A stretch of DNA of 37,395 nt. Source: Desulfobacterales bacterium (GTDB lineage: Bacteria > Desulfobacterota > Desulfobulbia > Desulfobulbales > BM004). The number at the start of each line of letters is the position of its first letter. The first letter of the stretch is position 1. The notes below the pieces were generated by a model. That model did not search any database and was not told the DNA's origin. It saw nothing but the letters and a program-made list of their open reading frames with translations. Position numbers and translations under genes: made by a program. The stretch covers positions 1 through 37,395 of the forward strand of contig JAKITW010000019.1 of the NCBI GenBank assembly GCA_021647905.1, in the 5' to 3' direction. Positions 1 through 7,526 of the stretch are shown piece by piece.

Positions 1-117
1 GGCGAAGCGAGTTCCTGCTTGATAGCCTGTTTATGAACAGCCGGCCCTTCTCAATGGAGCGGCCGTTGGTAGAAGAAAACCCCTTTCCCGATAGGAGGGG
101 GTTTACTGAATGTTTAC
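1..117 (+). repeat. Right part of ~277-bp dispersed repeat (copy 1, cut by window start)
   Basis: Positions 1-117 align without gaps to 30896-31012, with two mismatches that I can see. The full copy is at 30736-31012 and a left-part copy is at 37244-37395, all in the same orientation. The right end carries a hairpin (AAACCCC near 78-84 pairing with GGGGTTT near 98-104) and stops at GTTTAC (112-117). The antitoxin Shine-Dalgarno begins directly after it. No transposase is encoded in the element, so it is a non-autonomous repeat or a structured noncoding unit. Confidence 0.85.
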
Positions 118-129
118 AGGAGTATTCAT

Positions 130-333
130 ATGGATACACAAGAAATTTCAAGGTCGGAACTCAGGGAATTGATGAAAGAGGCTTTTGTCAGCGTTCTGAC
201 GGAAAGAAAGGATTTATTGGAAGATGCTGTATCCGAGGCTATCTTGGATATGAAACTCGGCGTGGCTATAGAGGAAGGAGATACAGGAGAATATGTCGCG
301 GAAGAAAATATCCTTTCAAAGCTGCGGGCATAA
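130..333 (+). CDS. Antitoxin of a RelE-type toxin-antitoxin pair
   Basis: This is a 67-residue acidic protein. Its ATG lies 7 nt after an AGGAG ribosome site (118-122). The N-terminal part is predicted helical (SRSELRELMKEAF) and the C-terminal part is acidic, as expected of an antitoxin that wraps its toxin. The stop is 5 nt before the toxin GTG start, so the two are co-translated in the usual antitoxin-first order. I do not recognise a specific DNA-binding fold; the antitoxin call rests mainly on size and on the RelE-like neighbour. The ribosome site directly abuts the end of the dispersed repeat, so transcription may start inside the repeat. The partner is expected to inhibit translation unless bound by this protein. 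Confidence 0.7.
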   Translation: MDTQEISRSELRELMKEAFVSVLTERKDLLEDAVSEAILDMKLGVAIEEGDTGEYVAEENILSKLRA

Positions 334-338
334 GTGCC

Positions 339-608
339 GTGAAGATTCGATACACAAAGAAGTTCAGCAAAGACCTCGACAAAATCAAGGACCAGGCTAT
401 CGTAAAGAAACGCCTTTTGGTACTTATTCAAACGATGAAAGAAGTTGACGAATTAACCGTGCTAAAGGATGTTAAAAAGATCCAAGGATACACAGAATAT
501 TTCAGGCTCAAGGTTGGGGATTATCGGCTTGGTCTTAAAATGACCGAAGGTGCCATAGAAATGATACGTTTTTTGCACCGTAAAGATATTTATAGGCGTT
601 TTCCTTGA
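339..608 (+). CDS. RelE/ParE-superfamily toxin
   Basis: This is an 89-residue basic protein with the RelE fold signature: an N-terminal YTKKFSKDLDKI helix, then FRLKVGDYRLGLKM strands and a C-terminal RFLHRKDIYRRFP motif. Family members cut mRNA at the ribosome (RelE) or poison gyrase (ParE). The His-Arg and Tyr-Arg residues near the C-terminus favour a RelE-like ribonuclease. The start is GTG at 339, 5 nt after the antitoxin stop; the open frame extends further upstream, but that part overlaps the antitoxin and the repeat and is not protein-like. The pair lies between inverted copies of the dispersed-repeat end (94-117 and 623-646). Confidence 0.8.
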   Translation: MKIRYTKKFSKDLDKIKDQAIVKKRLLVLIQTMKEVDELTVLKDVKKIQGYTEYFRLKVGDYRLGLKMTEGAIEMIRFLHRKDIYRRFP

Positions 609-622
609 TTATTTGAGAATTT

Positions 623-646
623 GTAAACATTCAGTAAAACCCCTCC
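623..646 (-). repeat. Inverted solo copy of the dispersed-repeat end
   Basis: These 24 bases are the reverse complement of 94-117 with one mismatch (GTAAACATTCAGTAAA... form). They lie 14 bp after the toxin stop. With the left copy they bracket the toxin-antitoxin module as a 24-bp inverted repeat. No further similarity to the element is visible beyond about 655. Confidence 0.8.
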
Positions 647-843
647 TGCTACCAGCCCCGCGCCTATGTGGTACAAATAAGTGGTTTTTCCGCTCGGACT
701 GCTCCCTGGATCAAAAAAAACAAATCTTCTCTCGCATGGATACATGACTCCCTGGCTCTCGATTGGAACAGAAAAATTTGACTCAAAGAAACTAGTGAAG
801 TCTAAGTCCCATGTCCCTGTGAATGCCCAGATGCATAATCCGT

Positions 844-957
844 GAACAATCTTTTTCTCCCGTGCATAACGGCGTGCGCCTGGCCAGAGATGACGAGGCG
901 GGCAGGGAGACGCTGGCCTAATATGTACTGAGCCTTTTTTGTCGGTCTCGCAACAAC
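844..957 (+). pseudogene. Remnant of a Y2/IS91-type transposase
   Basis: The frame through 859-918 reads PVHNGVRLARDDEAGRETLA, then a TAA, then YVLS. This resembles the C-terminal part of the Y2_Tnp transposase family, where a His-Asn/Ala-Gly-Val block is followed by an R-Y-x-x-R/L-P motif about 20 residues later. The stop at 919-921 would be a CAA or CAG codon in an intact gene. Nothing convincing remains on either side. The match is from memory of the family pattern, so confidence is moderate. Confidence 0.4.
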
Positions 958-1179
958 CCGCTCGACGGACGTGATTCGTCTTGTAACTTGTTGATTTTAT
1001 TGGGTGGCATTTGAAGCCTTTCGGGTTGTTACGAGTTCATCTTTTTTGGATCCGGCCGAAAAGCGATTTCTTATCACCCGCCCTTATTATCACCACCACC
1101 TTGTTAAATAACTTGCCTTTTGTGACTATAATCCGGAGAATTCCGTCAATTCAATGACGGAGATTCCCATGTATGTCGT

Positions 1180-1317
1180 ACAAAAACAGATTGCCGTTAT
1201 TATTTCCTGGATTGCGGTATCCGCAACGCCTTGATTAACAATTTCAATCCCCTGCAACTGCGAAACGATATCGGCGAGCTATGGGAGAACTATCTCGAGT
1301 TCATTGGCGCAGGTTAA
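1180..1317 (+). pseudogene. C-terminal fragment of an AAA+ ATPase with DUF4143 domain
   Basis: The frame ending with TAA at 1315-1317 reads YYFLDCGIRNALINNFNPL and then RNDIGELWENYLEF. This is the characteristic DUF4143 block (Y-F-x-D-x-G-I-R-N-A, N-N-F-N-P-L, R-D/N-x-G-x-L-W-E-N). The whole AAA+ ATPase region is missing upstream and the domain is cut short downstream, so this is a gene remnant. Such ATPases are frequent in accessory regions of anaerobes, in line with the other debris here. Confidence 0.7.
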
Positions 1318-1331
1318 CCCCACTTATCACC

Positions 1332-3305
1332 TCACCTGTCGCCGGCAGTGAGGGCGGCCAGCTGGTCGAGCCGTTCCCGCACGTTCGGAAAAAGGGAAAG
1401 GTCGGTATGGGGGAGGAAAAGTGAGGCCACGTACTGGTCCTTGAACCGGACCACCTCCGACAGTTCGAAGCTGGTCATCCGGCGCACCACCTCCACCACG
1501 TCCCTGCGGATATGGTTGCTCATCTCGCTCATCCAGGAGCCGAGCAGGGAGCCGTTGCCCACGTAGAGGATCCGCTCCGGCTCCACCTCGGGCAGCAATC
1601 CCACTGTAATGGCGCTGTCCAGGTCGATAAAACTGCCGAATGCGCCGGCCAGGATGATCTGTTCGATGTCGGTGAGCTGCAGCCCCACCTCTTCCACCAG
1701 GGTCTTGATCCCCGAGAAAATAGCGGCCTTGGCCCGGATGAAGTTGTCGATATCCACCTCGTTGATAACAATGTCGCGCTTAAGTCCCGTCTCGTCCGCC
1801 CAGGCCAGCACGTACTCGTAGCCGCTCTTTCCTGCCCGGATCCGCGGGGTGTCCAGGCTGCGGTTGAACTTGCCCCGGGGATCGATCACCCGGTATTCCA
1901 GCAGGCTGGCCACGATGACCAGCAGTCCGGAACCGCAGATGCCGAGGGGCGGCCGGTTGCCGATGGTGATGTTCATCGGTTCCAGGGTGCGCGGATTAAT
2001 GCTGAAGTCGCTGATCGCCCCGGCCGCGGCCCGCATTCCGTGGGTGATGCCGCCGCCCTCAAAGGCCGGCCCGGCCGAGCAGGCGGCGCAGACCAGCCAT
2101 TCCCGGTTACCGATAACGATCTCGGCATTGGTGCCGATGTCCACGTACAGGGTGAGCTTGTCGGTGCGATAGATGCCGGAGCCCATGATCCCGGCGACGA
2201 TATCGCCGCCCACATAGCTGGAGATGGACGGATAGAGCAGGGCCACCGCATGGTCGCCCAGGTTCAGGTTCAGGTCGGTGGCCCGGATCGGCGGGAAGAA
2301 GATGCTGGCCGGCACATAGGGGGCCCGCCGGATGTTGTCCGGCTCCAGTTCCAGGAGCAGATGGGTCATGGTGGTGTTGCCGGACAGGGTGATCGAGGTG
2401 ATCTCATCGGTGTCGATGCCGGTTTTCTTGAGCATTGTGGCGATGATCCCGTTGATGGTCTCTGCCACCAGGCCCTGCATCATTGCCAGGCCGCCGGGTT
2501 TTTCCGCCTGGATGATCCGGGAGATCACGTCCTCGCCGTAGCCGAGTTGGCCGTTGTAGTTGCTGCCGCTGGCCAGCACCTTGCCGGTCTGGATGTCAAG
2601 CAGGTTGCCGTACACCGTGGTGGTGCCGATATCAAAGGCCAGGCCGTAGCTGCGGTTCACCCAGTTGCCGGGCTGGATGTTGACCATCATGTTCTTGCCC
2701 TGTTCGTTCACCGGCCGGGCCAGGGTCACGGTCACCAGGAAGTCGCGCTGGCGCAGGCTGCGGCTGATCTTGCGCAGGGAGGCCAGGGTGATCACGATCC
2801 GCCGTTCGTCATACTGGTTCTTCAGCCCCTGGAGCAGGCGGCCGGCATCGGCCATGTTGTCGTTGGCCGCCGGCGGCGGCAACTCCAGGCACATCTTTTC
2901 CACCGGCGGGATAAAGACCCCCTCTCTTTTCAGCTCCCCGACGTTGAAGATCCGGATCCCGGCCCGGTGGCGGGGGGGCACCTCAACGGTGAGTCCGCCG
3001 GTTCCCAACGAGGACTCGGCCGGGATCCGGACGGTGAGATCGTTGTCGACCAGGGCCAGGCATGCCTGGCGGAAACCCCGGGCATAGTCCGCTTCGGTCA
3101 GTTTCTCGTTGCGGCCGCCGGTTACCTCGCCCTGTTCGAGGATCACCCGGCACTTGCCGCACAGGCCGCTGCCGCCGCAGGATGCGTTGATATGGATCCC
3201 GGCCTGCCGGGCCGCCTGGAGCAATGAAATCCCGGTCTCCACTTTCACCACCCGGCCCGAGGGCTCAAAGCGAATTGAGAATGTTTTTTTTGTCTCGTCG
3301 TTCAT
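1332..3305 (-). CDS. RACo-like 2Fe-2S ferredoxin / ASKHA ATPase (DUF4445)
   Basis: 657 residues. The N-terminal ferredoxin domain has a plant-type 2Fe-2S motif: C43, C49, C52 and C82. The large C-terminal domain has ASKHA features: FDIGTTTVYGNL, a second phosphate loop VDIGTNAEIVIGN, an ICGSGL motif and AGAFGSFIDLDSA. This is the architecture of RACo, the ATP-dependent reductive activator of corrinoid proteins, and of methyltransferase activators. The start is the ATG at 3305, which overlaps the upstream stop as ATGA; the open frame continues upstream but is out of phase with the neighbour's real coding sequence. It is the last gene of the formate dehydrogenase operon. No corrinoid protein or methyltransferase lies in the window, so its partner here is unknown; it may feed low-potential electrons into, or activate, a component of the dehydrogenase. 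Confidence 0.85.
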   Translation of the reverse strand: MNDETKKTFSIRFEPSGRVVKVETGISLLQAARQAGIHINASCGGSGLCGKCRVILEQGEVTGGRNEKLTEADYARGFRQACLALVDNDLTVRIPAESSLGTGGLTVEVPPRHRAGIRIFNVGELKREGVFIPPVEKMCLELPPPAANDNMADAGRLLQGLKNQYDERRIVITLASLRKISRSLRQRDFLVTVTLARPVNEQGKNMMVNIQPGNWVNRSYGLAFDIGTTTVYGNLLDIQTGKVLASGSNYNGQLGYGEDVISRIIQAEKPGGLAMMQGLVAETINGIIATMLKKTGIDTDEITSITLSGNTTMTHLLLELEPDNIRRAPYVPASIFFPPIRATDLNLNLGDHAVALLYPSISSYVGGDIVAGIMGSGIYRTDKLTLYVDIGTNAEIVIGNREWLVCAACSAGPAFEGGGITHGMRAAAGAISDFSINPRTLEPMNITIGNRPPLGICGSGLLVIVASLLEYRVIDPRGKFNRSLDTPRIRAGKSGYEYVLAWADETGLKRDIVINEVDIDNFIRAKAAIFSGIKTLVEEVGLQLTDIEQIILAGAFGSFIDLDSAITVGLLPEVEPERILYVGNGSLLGSWMSEMSNHIRRDVVEVVRRMTSFELSEVVRFKDQYVASLFLPHTDLSLFPNVRERLDQLAALTAGDR

Positions 3306-4156
3306 GGGTGCAGCTCCATCACGTCCAGCTCCAGCAACTGGGCCATGGTATATACCGGGCCGTCCACACAGACCAGTTGGCCGTCCATGTGGCAGTGGCC
3401 GCAGATCCCCAGACCGCACTTCATCTGCCGTTCCAGGGTGGTGATGATGTTTTTTTCCTTGAGCCCGATGCGGCTGAGCCGGGCCAGGACAAAGCGGATC
3501 ATCAGCGGCGGGCCGCAGACCAGGGCCACGGTGTTGGCCGGGGTGACCTCGATTGCATCGAGCAGGCCGGTAACCACCCCCACCGGGCCGTCCCAGCCCG
3601 GCCGGGTCTGGTCCACGGTCAGCAGACAGGTGGCCCTGGGGTGTTGCCGCCACAGGTCCAGGTCCCTTTTAAAGGCAATATCATCCGGGGTGCGGCTGCC
3701 GTAAAGAATGGTCAGCCGGCCATAGCTGTTGTCCTGGTCCAGGCAGTAATTGATCACCGAGCGCAACGGCGCCAGGCCGATGCCGCCGGCCACGAACAGC
3801 AGGTCCCGGCCAATGATTCTGTCCAGGGGAAAGGGGCGGCCGAACGGGCCGCGCAGGCCGACCATCGCCCCGGTCCCCAGTTGATGCATCGCATCGGTGA
3901 GTCTGCCGGCCCGGCGGACGCTCAGCTGGATGGTCCCCGGCCGGCTGGGGGTGGAAGAGAATGAGATCGGCGCCTCGCCGCAATGGGGGATCGAGACCAT
4001 CATGAACTGGCCCGGCCGGTAGGAAAAGGAGCGGTTCAACTCCTGGTCGGCAAAGCTAAGGACAAAGGTCTTGATCCGGGAGTTTTCCTCGATTACCTCG
4101 CTGATCCGGGCCGGCCGGGGCAGATAGCTGTTCTCAATGGTGTGGTTGATTGTCAT
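3302..4156 (-). CDS. FAD/NAD(P)-binding oxidoreductase subunit (HydG/AsrB-like)
   Basis: 284 residues of the ferredoxin-NADP reductase superfamily. The flavin-binding part has YRPGQFMMVSIP and the FAD motif SFSSTP; the nucleotide-binding part has FVAGGIGLAPLRS and a C-terminal CGPPLM. Near the end a 2Fe-2S cluster site reads CGLGICGHC followed by LVCVDGPV. The layout matches sulfhydrogenase gamma (HydG) and anaerobic sulfite reductase subunit B. Its expected role is to pass electrons between a pyridine nucleotide and the iron-sulfur subunit encoded just upstream. It starts 3 nt after that gene and overlaps the next by 4 nt, so it is translationally coupled on both sides. Confidence 0.88.
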   Translation of the reverse strand: MTINHTIENSYLPRPARISEVIEENSRIKTFVLSFADQELNRSFSYRPGQFMMVSIPHCGEAPISFSSTPSRPGTIQLSVRRAGRLTDAMHQLGTGAMVGLRGPFGRPFPLDRIIGRDLLFVAGGIGLAPLRSVINYCLDQDNSYGRLTILYGSRTPDDIAFKRDLDLWRQHPRATCLLTVDQTRPGWDGPVGVVTGLLDAIEVTPANTVALVCGPPLMIRFVLARLSRIGLKEKNIITTLERQMKCGLGICGHCHMDGQLVCVDGPVYTMAQLLELDVMELHP

Positions 4157-4159
4157 TTT

Positions 4160-5197
4160 CTATTCCTCGCAGACCATGGCGACAAAGCGGGCCATGTCCA
4201 CCCCGCCGAAGCAGATATCAATGCAACGGCCGCAGCCCACGCAACTCGGCCGGCCGTGTCTGGTCACGTCGTGCAGAAGTTTATGCCGGAACCGCCGGCG
4301 GATCGCCTGAGTCTGGTGGTCCACCGGATTATGGCCCCCGGCCATTCTGGTGAACCCGGCAAAGGTGCAGGCATCCCAGTTGCGGATCCGCAGTCCGGAG
4401 TCGGCGGTGACCGCCTGATCGCGGATGGTGAAGCAGGTACAGGTCGGACAGATATAGGTGCAGCCGCTGCAGTCCTGGCAGCGGCGGGAAAGCGCCTCCC
4501 AGATCGCGTCCGGAACCCGGTCCTCCCGCAGCCGGCGGATCGCCCGTTCCACCTGGACCTGGCGATGGAAATTGCCCCGGGCCTCCAGGGAGAGCTGGTA
4601 CTGTGCCTTTTTATCCTCCTCCCGGGCCGGGGTAAAGAAATGACCCAGCCGGGTAATCAGTTCCCGGCCCCTGATCCGGCCCACCTCGACAAAGTAGCGG
4701 TCGCCGAGGTCGGTGAACTGGAGATCATAGCCCATTTCGAGGAAGGGTCCGCTTTTGGTGGCGTTGCAGAAACAGTTGGCAAAGGGCTGGGTGCAGCCGA
4801 TGCTGATCAGGATCGCGTTTTCGCGGCGTTTCAGGTAATAGGGATCCTTGGCCTGGCCGAGAAAGGTCACGTCCATGTAGAGGATCGCCGCCAGATCGCA
4901 GGAGCGCAGCCCGAAATAGATGGTGTCCGCGGCCGAGTTGAGCGGGGTGAACCGGTAGTCGCCGGCCGCTGATATCTCATAGGTGAACAGGGTCTCCTGC
5001 TGGGGGAAGAGGTAGGGCTTGGCCGAGGCGATTGCCTGGTTTTCCAGATCAATGTCGACCTGGTCCAGTTCCTGGATCAGGGTGAACAGGGTGTCGCCCT
5101 GGCGGTTGCGGACCGGCGCCACCAGCCGGTGGTTTTTCTTCAGCCGCCGGAGCAGGGACGGCAGATGGTCTTTTCCGAGGATACAGGTTTCAAGCAT
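4160..5197 (-). CDS. 4Fe-4S electron-transfer subunit (HydB/AsrA-like)
   Basis: 345 residues. The C-terminal third has two cysteine clusters: C240, C243, C246, C250 (with further Cys at 253 and 255) and C319, C322, C325, C329, each fit for a 4Fe-4S centre. The N-terminal part has YFGLRSCDLAAI, typical of the sulfhydrogenase beta and AsrA family. Its expected role is to link the formate dehydrogenase catalytic subunit to the flavoprotein. It overlaps fdhA by 8 nt (ATGCTTGA) and ends 3 nt before the flavoprotein gene. The set resembles the beta-gamma electron-transfer module of soluble hydrogenases joined to a formate dehydrogenase. Confidence 0.88.
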   Translation of the reverse strand: MLETCILGKDHLPSLLRRLKKNHRLVAPVRNRQGDTLFTLIQELDQVDIDLENQAIASAKPYLFPQQETLFTYEISAAGDYRFTPLNSAADTIYFGLRSCDLAAILYMDVTFLGQAKDPYYLKRRENAILISIGCTQPFANCFCNATKSGPFLEMGYDLQFTDLGDRYFVEVGRIRGRELITRLGHFFTPAREEDKKAQYQLSLEARGNFHRQVQVERAIRRLREDRVPDAIWEALSRRCQDCSGCTYICPTCTCFTIRDQAVTADSGLRIRNWDACTFAGFTRMAGGHNPVDHQTQAIRRRFRHKLLHDVTRHGRPSCVGCGRCIDICFGGVDMARFVAMVCEE

Positions 5198-7220
5198 GGG
5201 TCACCTTTTCGATCCGGACCGCGCATATCTTGTATTCCGGGCATTGGGCCTTGGGATCCCGGGCATCCACGGTCAGAAAGTTAACCGGCGCCTCGGTAAA
5301 GTGGAAGCTGGTAAACAGCGCCCCTGGCACGACCCGGTCGGTTATCTCGGCCCGGAGCTCGATCTCCCCCCGGCGGGAGACCAGCCGCAGCCAATCGCCG
5401 TTGCCGATCTTGTGGCGGCCGGCGTCAACCGGGTTGATCTCCAGCCGGGCCCTGCCCCCCTCGCGGACCAGCATCGGGCTTTTCCTGGTCATGGTCCCGG
5501 TGTGAAAGTGGTGATAAAGGCGGCCGGTGTTCAAAACAAAGGGATAGTCCTGGTCCGGTCTTTCACTGGGCCGCTGGTGACGGGTGGGCACGAACCGGCC
5601 CCGGCCCCGGGTAAAGGCGTACTTGTGCAGATAGGGGGTGCCGGGATGGGAGCGGTCCGGGCAGGGCCACTGCAGGCCCCAGGAATCCTCCAGCCGGTTG
5701 TGATAGATCCCGCCGTAGATCGGGGTCAAGAGGGCGATCTCCTCCATGATCTCGGCTGCTGATTCATAGTCCATCTCATAGCCCAGGCAGCGGGACAGGC
5801 CGATGACGATCTCCGAGTCGGAGCGGCTGGAACCAAGGGGATCAATGGCCTGGCGAACCAGTTGCACCCGCCGTTCGGAACTGGTGATCGTGCCGGTTTT
5901 TTCGGCAAAGGAGGCAGCCGGAAAAACCACGTCGGCCAGGGTTGCGGTCTCGCTGAGAAAGAGATCGGAAACCGCCAGAAACTCCAGTTGCTCCAGCTTC
6001 TTTTTCACCTTGGCCAGGGTGGGGTCGCTCCGCATCGGATTCTCGCCCATGATCAGCATTGCGCGTACCTGGTCGCCATGGGTCATATCCAGCAGGGTCA
6101 GGCCCGGCCCGGCGGGCAGCTCGGTCTGCCAGGCCCGGGCGAATTTCGCCCGGACATCCGGATCGGCCACCGACTGGTAGCCGGGCAGGACCGCGGGCAG
6201 GGCGCCCATGTCGCAGGCCCCCTGGACATTGGAGTGGCCGCGCAGGGGATCGACCCCGGTATCCTCCTGCTCCACATGGCCGGTGAGCATGGCCAGGTTG
6301 GAGTAGGACTGGACATTGTCGGTGCCGCAGATATGCTGGGTCACTCCCAGGCAGTAGCAGATCACCGCCTTGCTCGCCCGGGCGTAAAGCTTGGCCGCCC
6401 GGGAGATCTCGTCCAAGGCCAGCCCGGTCAGGGACGCGGTCTCCTTCAGGTCGATTCGCAGGAGCATGTCGCGCAGGGCATGAAAGTTCTCGGCCCGCAT
6501 CTCGATGAACACGTCATCGATCATGTTTTCGTCAAGGATGATCCGCATCATCGCATTGACCAGCGGGATATCGGTGCCCGGCCGGATTGCCAGGTGGATA
6601 TCGGCATGCTCGGCCATGAAGGTGCGGCGGGGATCAATGACGATCAACCTGGCGCCCCGGTCCCTGGCATCCATGATCCTCCGGGCCACCTGGGGATGGG
6701 TCGCGGAGGTGTTGGAGCCCGAGACCAGGATCACCTGGCTGTTCTCGATCTCATTGATCGAGTTGGTCATCGCGCCGCTGCCAAAGGTGGTGGCCAGACC
6801 GGCCACCGTGGGCGCGTGTCAGAGCCGGGCGCAGTGGTCGACGTTGTTGGTCTTGAGCACTGCCCGGGCGAATTTCTGCAGCAGATAGTTTTCCTCGTTG
6901 GTGCATTTGGCCGAGGCCAACACCCCCAGGGCGCGGCCGCCGTGCCGGTCGCGGATCCGGGCAAACGCGGTTGCGGTCGCGGTCAGGGCCTGGTCCCAGG
7001 AGACCGGTGTCAGCTCGTTGTTTTTTCTGAGCAACGGGGTCTGCAGCCGGGCCGGGTCATGGATGAACTCGTGGATGTGCCAGCCCCGCACGCAGAGGTT
7101 GTTGCGGGTGACCGGGTGGCCGCGGCTGGGCATGACCCCGGTCACCCGGTTGTCAACGACCCGCAGGTACAGGCCGCAGCCGCAGCCGCAGTAACAGCAG
7201 GTAGTCAGTACATCCCGCAT
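5190..7220 (-). CDS. fdhA: Formate dehydrogenase catalytic subunit, selenocysteine-containing
   Basis: 676 residues when the UGA at 6821-6819 is read as selenocysteine 134. It belongs to the molybdopterin oxidoreductase family and oxidises formate or reduces CO2. The N-terminus has the 4Fe-4S motif CCYCGCGC (C8, C11, C15) with C43. The active-site segment reads HCARL-U-HAPTVAG, followed by GSGAMTNSINEIENS, matching the FdhF pattern around Sec140. A SECIS hairpin lies directly downstream. Later come LVSGSNTSATHP and a C-terminal molybdopterin-dinucleotide domain. No Tat signal is visible, so it is probably cytoplasmic. The start ATG has an AGGGGGG ribosome site 6 nt upstream. It heads a four-gene operon with HydB/HydG-like subunits, suggesting an NAD(P)-linked soluble enzyme. 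An automatic gene call would split it into two frames at the UGA. Confidence 0.95.
6789..6807 (-). promoter_or_regulatory. SECIS element of fdhA
   Basis: On the minus strand the sequence GGUGGCC-GGUCU-GGCCACC forms a 7-bp stem with a GGUCU loop. It begins 12 nt after the UGA, with the loop guanines at +19 and +20. This is the same position and loop sequence as in the well-studied E. coli fdhF element that SelB binds, so read-through at 6819-6821 is expected. Confidence 0.92.
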
Positions 7221-7245
7221 GGAAACCCCCCTTAGGAAGGTAGAA

Positions 7246-7371
7246 TTATGAATGTAGGTAAGCGTTCACCAGCACCTCATCTTCGCCCATTTTGGCCTGC
7301 TCGAATAGCACCAGTATGCTTCGCAGTCCCAAATGAACGAATCTAAGCCACTGGTAAACGCTTACGGGCAT
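7246..7371 (-). CDS. Possible 41-residue ORF inside the inverted-repeat element
   Basis: An ATG at 7371 opens a frame MPVSVYQWLRFVHLGL... ending ...DEVLVNAYLHS with TAA at 7248-7246, 25 nt before fdhA. There is no clear ribosome site. Both ends of the frame coincide with the inverted repeat, so it may be only a fortuitous frame in a repeat, or a small protein carried by it. I do not recognise a family. Confidence 0.2.
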   Translation of the reverse strand: MPVSVYQWLRFVHLGLRSILVLFEQAKMGEDEVLVNAYLHS

Positions 7372-7417
7372 AAGATTACCGTAAATCCGTACCCCCGGTG
7401 AACGGTTATGAATGTAG
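7246..7417. repeat. Small inverted-repeat element upstream of fdhA
   Basis: A 15-bp inverted repeat with one mismatch (7258-7272 GTAAGCGTTCACCAG and 7351-7365 CTGGTAAACGCTTAC) lies inside a 12-bp direct repeat TTATGAATGTAG (7246-7257 and 7406-7417). A further GGTGAACG sits at 7397-7404. The arrangement looks like a small non-autonomous insertion with flanking duplication, although 12 bp is long for a target duplication. It fills most of the 305-bp gap between fdhA and the PPDK-like gene, so any fdhA promoter must lie in or beyond it. Confidence 0.5.
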
Positions 7418-7447
7418 AATATCGAACCGCAGAATGTTGCGGTATCG

Positions 7448-7526
7448 GGTTATTGGTTAGAGGTTAGCGGCAGTCCCCCATCCCTTTTTTTATCACCCAT
7501 AACCCATCACCTCTTACCCGTCATCT
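7448..7526. repeat. Two short heptamer arrays
   Basis: Positions 7448-7468 are three period-7 units (GGTTATT, GGTTAGA, GGTTAGC). Positions 7492-7526 are five (ATCACCC, ATAACCC, ATCACCT, CTTACCC, GTCATCT). The second array runs into the stop codon of the PPDK-like gene. They are members of the heptamer-repeat pattern seen across the window. Confidence 0.65.

Larger units (their letters stand above)
647..1331. other. Decayed intergenic zone
   Basis: This 685-bp stretch has no intact gene. Two protein remnants are visible: a transposase-like fragment (844-957) and a DUF4143-like fragment (1180-1317). A perfect TATAAT (1127-1132) follows a weak TTAAAT 17 nt upstream, and a small hairpin (CCGTCA 1143-1148 with TGACGG 1155-1160) comes next, so an old promoter and leader may survive. 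I see nothing interpretable in 655-840. Confidence 0.5.

Noticed and set aside
33-338. N-terminal extension of the RelE-like toxin frame
   Set aside because: It runs through the dispersed repeat and overlaps the antitoxin in another frame; a GTG start after the antitoxin stop gives the normal toxin length.
623-655. Integron attC site beside the toxin-antitoxin cassette
   Set aside because: No GTTRRRY/RYYYAAC core pair or integrase was seen; similarity to the dispersed repeat end explains the palindrome better.
6819-6821. Stop codon splitting formate dehydrogenase, read as a frameshift or pseudogene
   Set aside because: The surrounding residues match the selenocysteine site of FdhF and a SECIS hairpin follows, so it is a recoded UGA.
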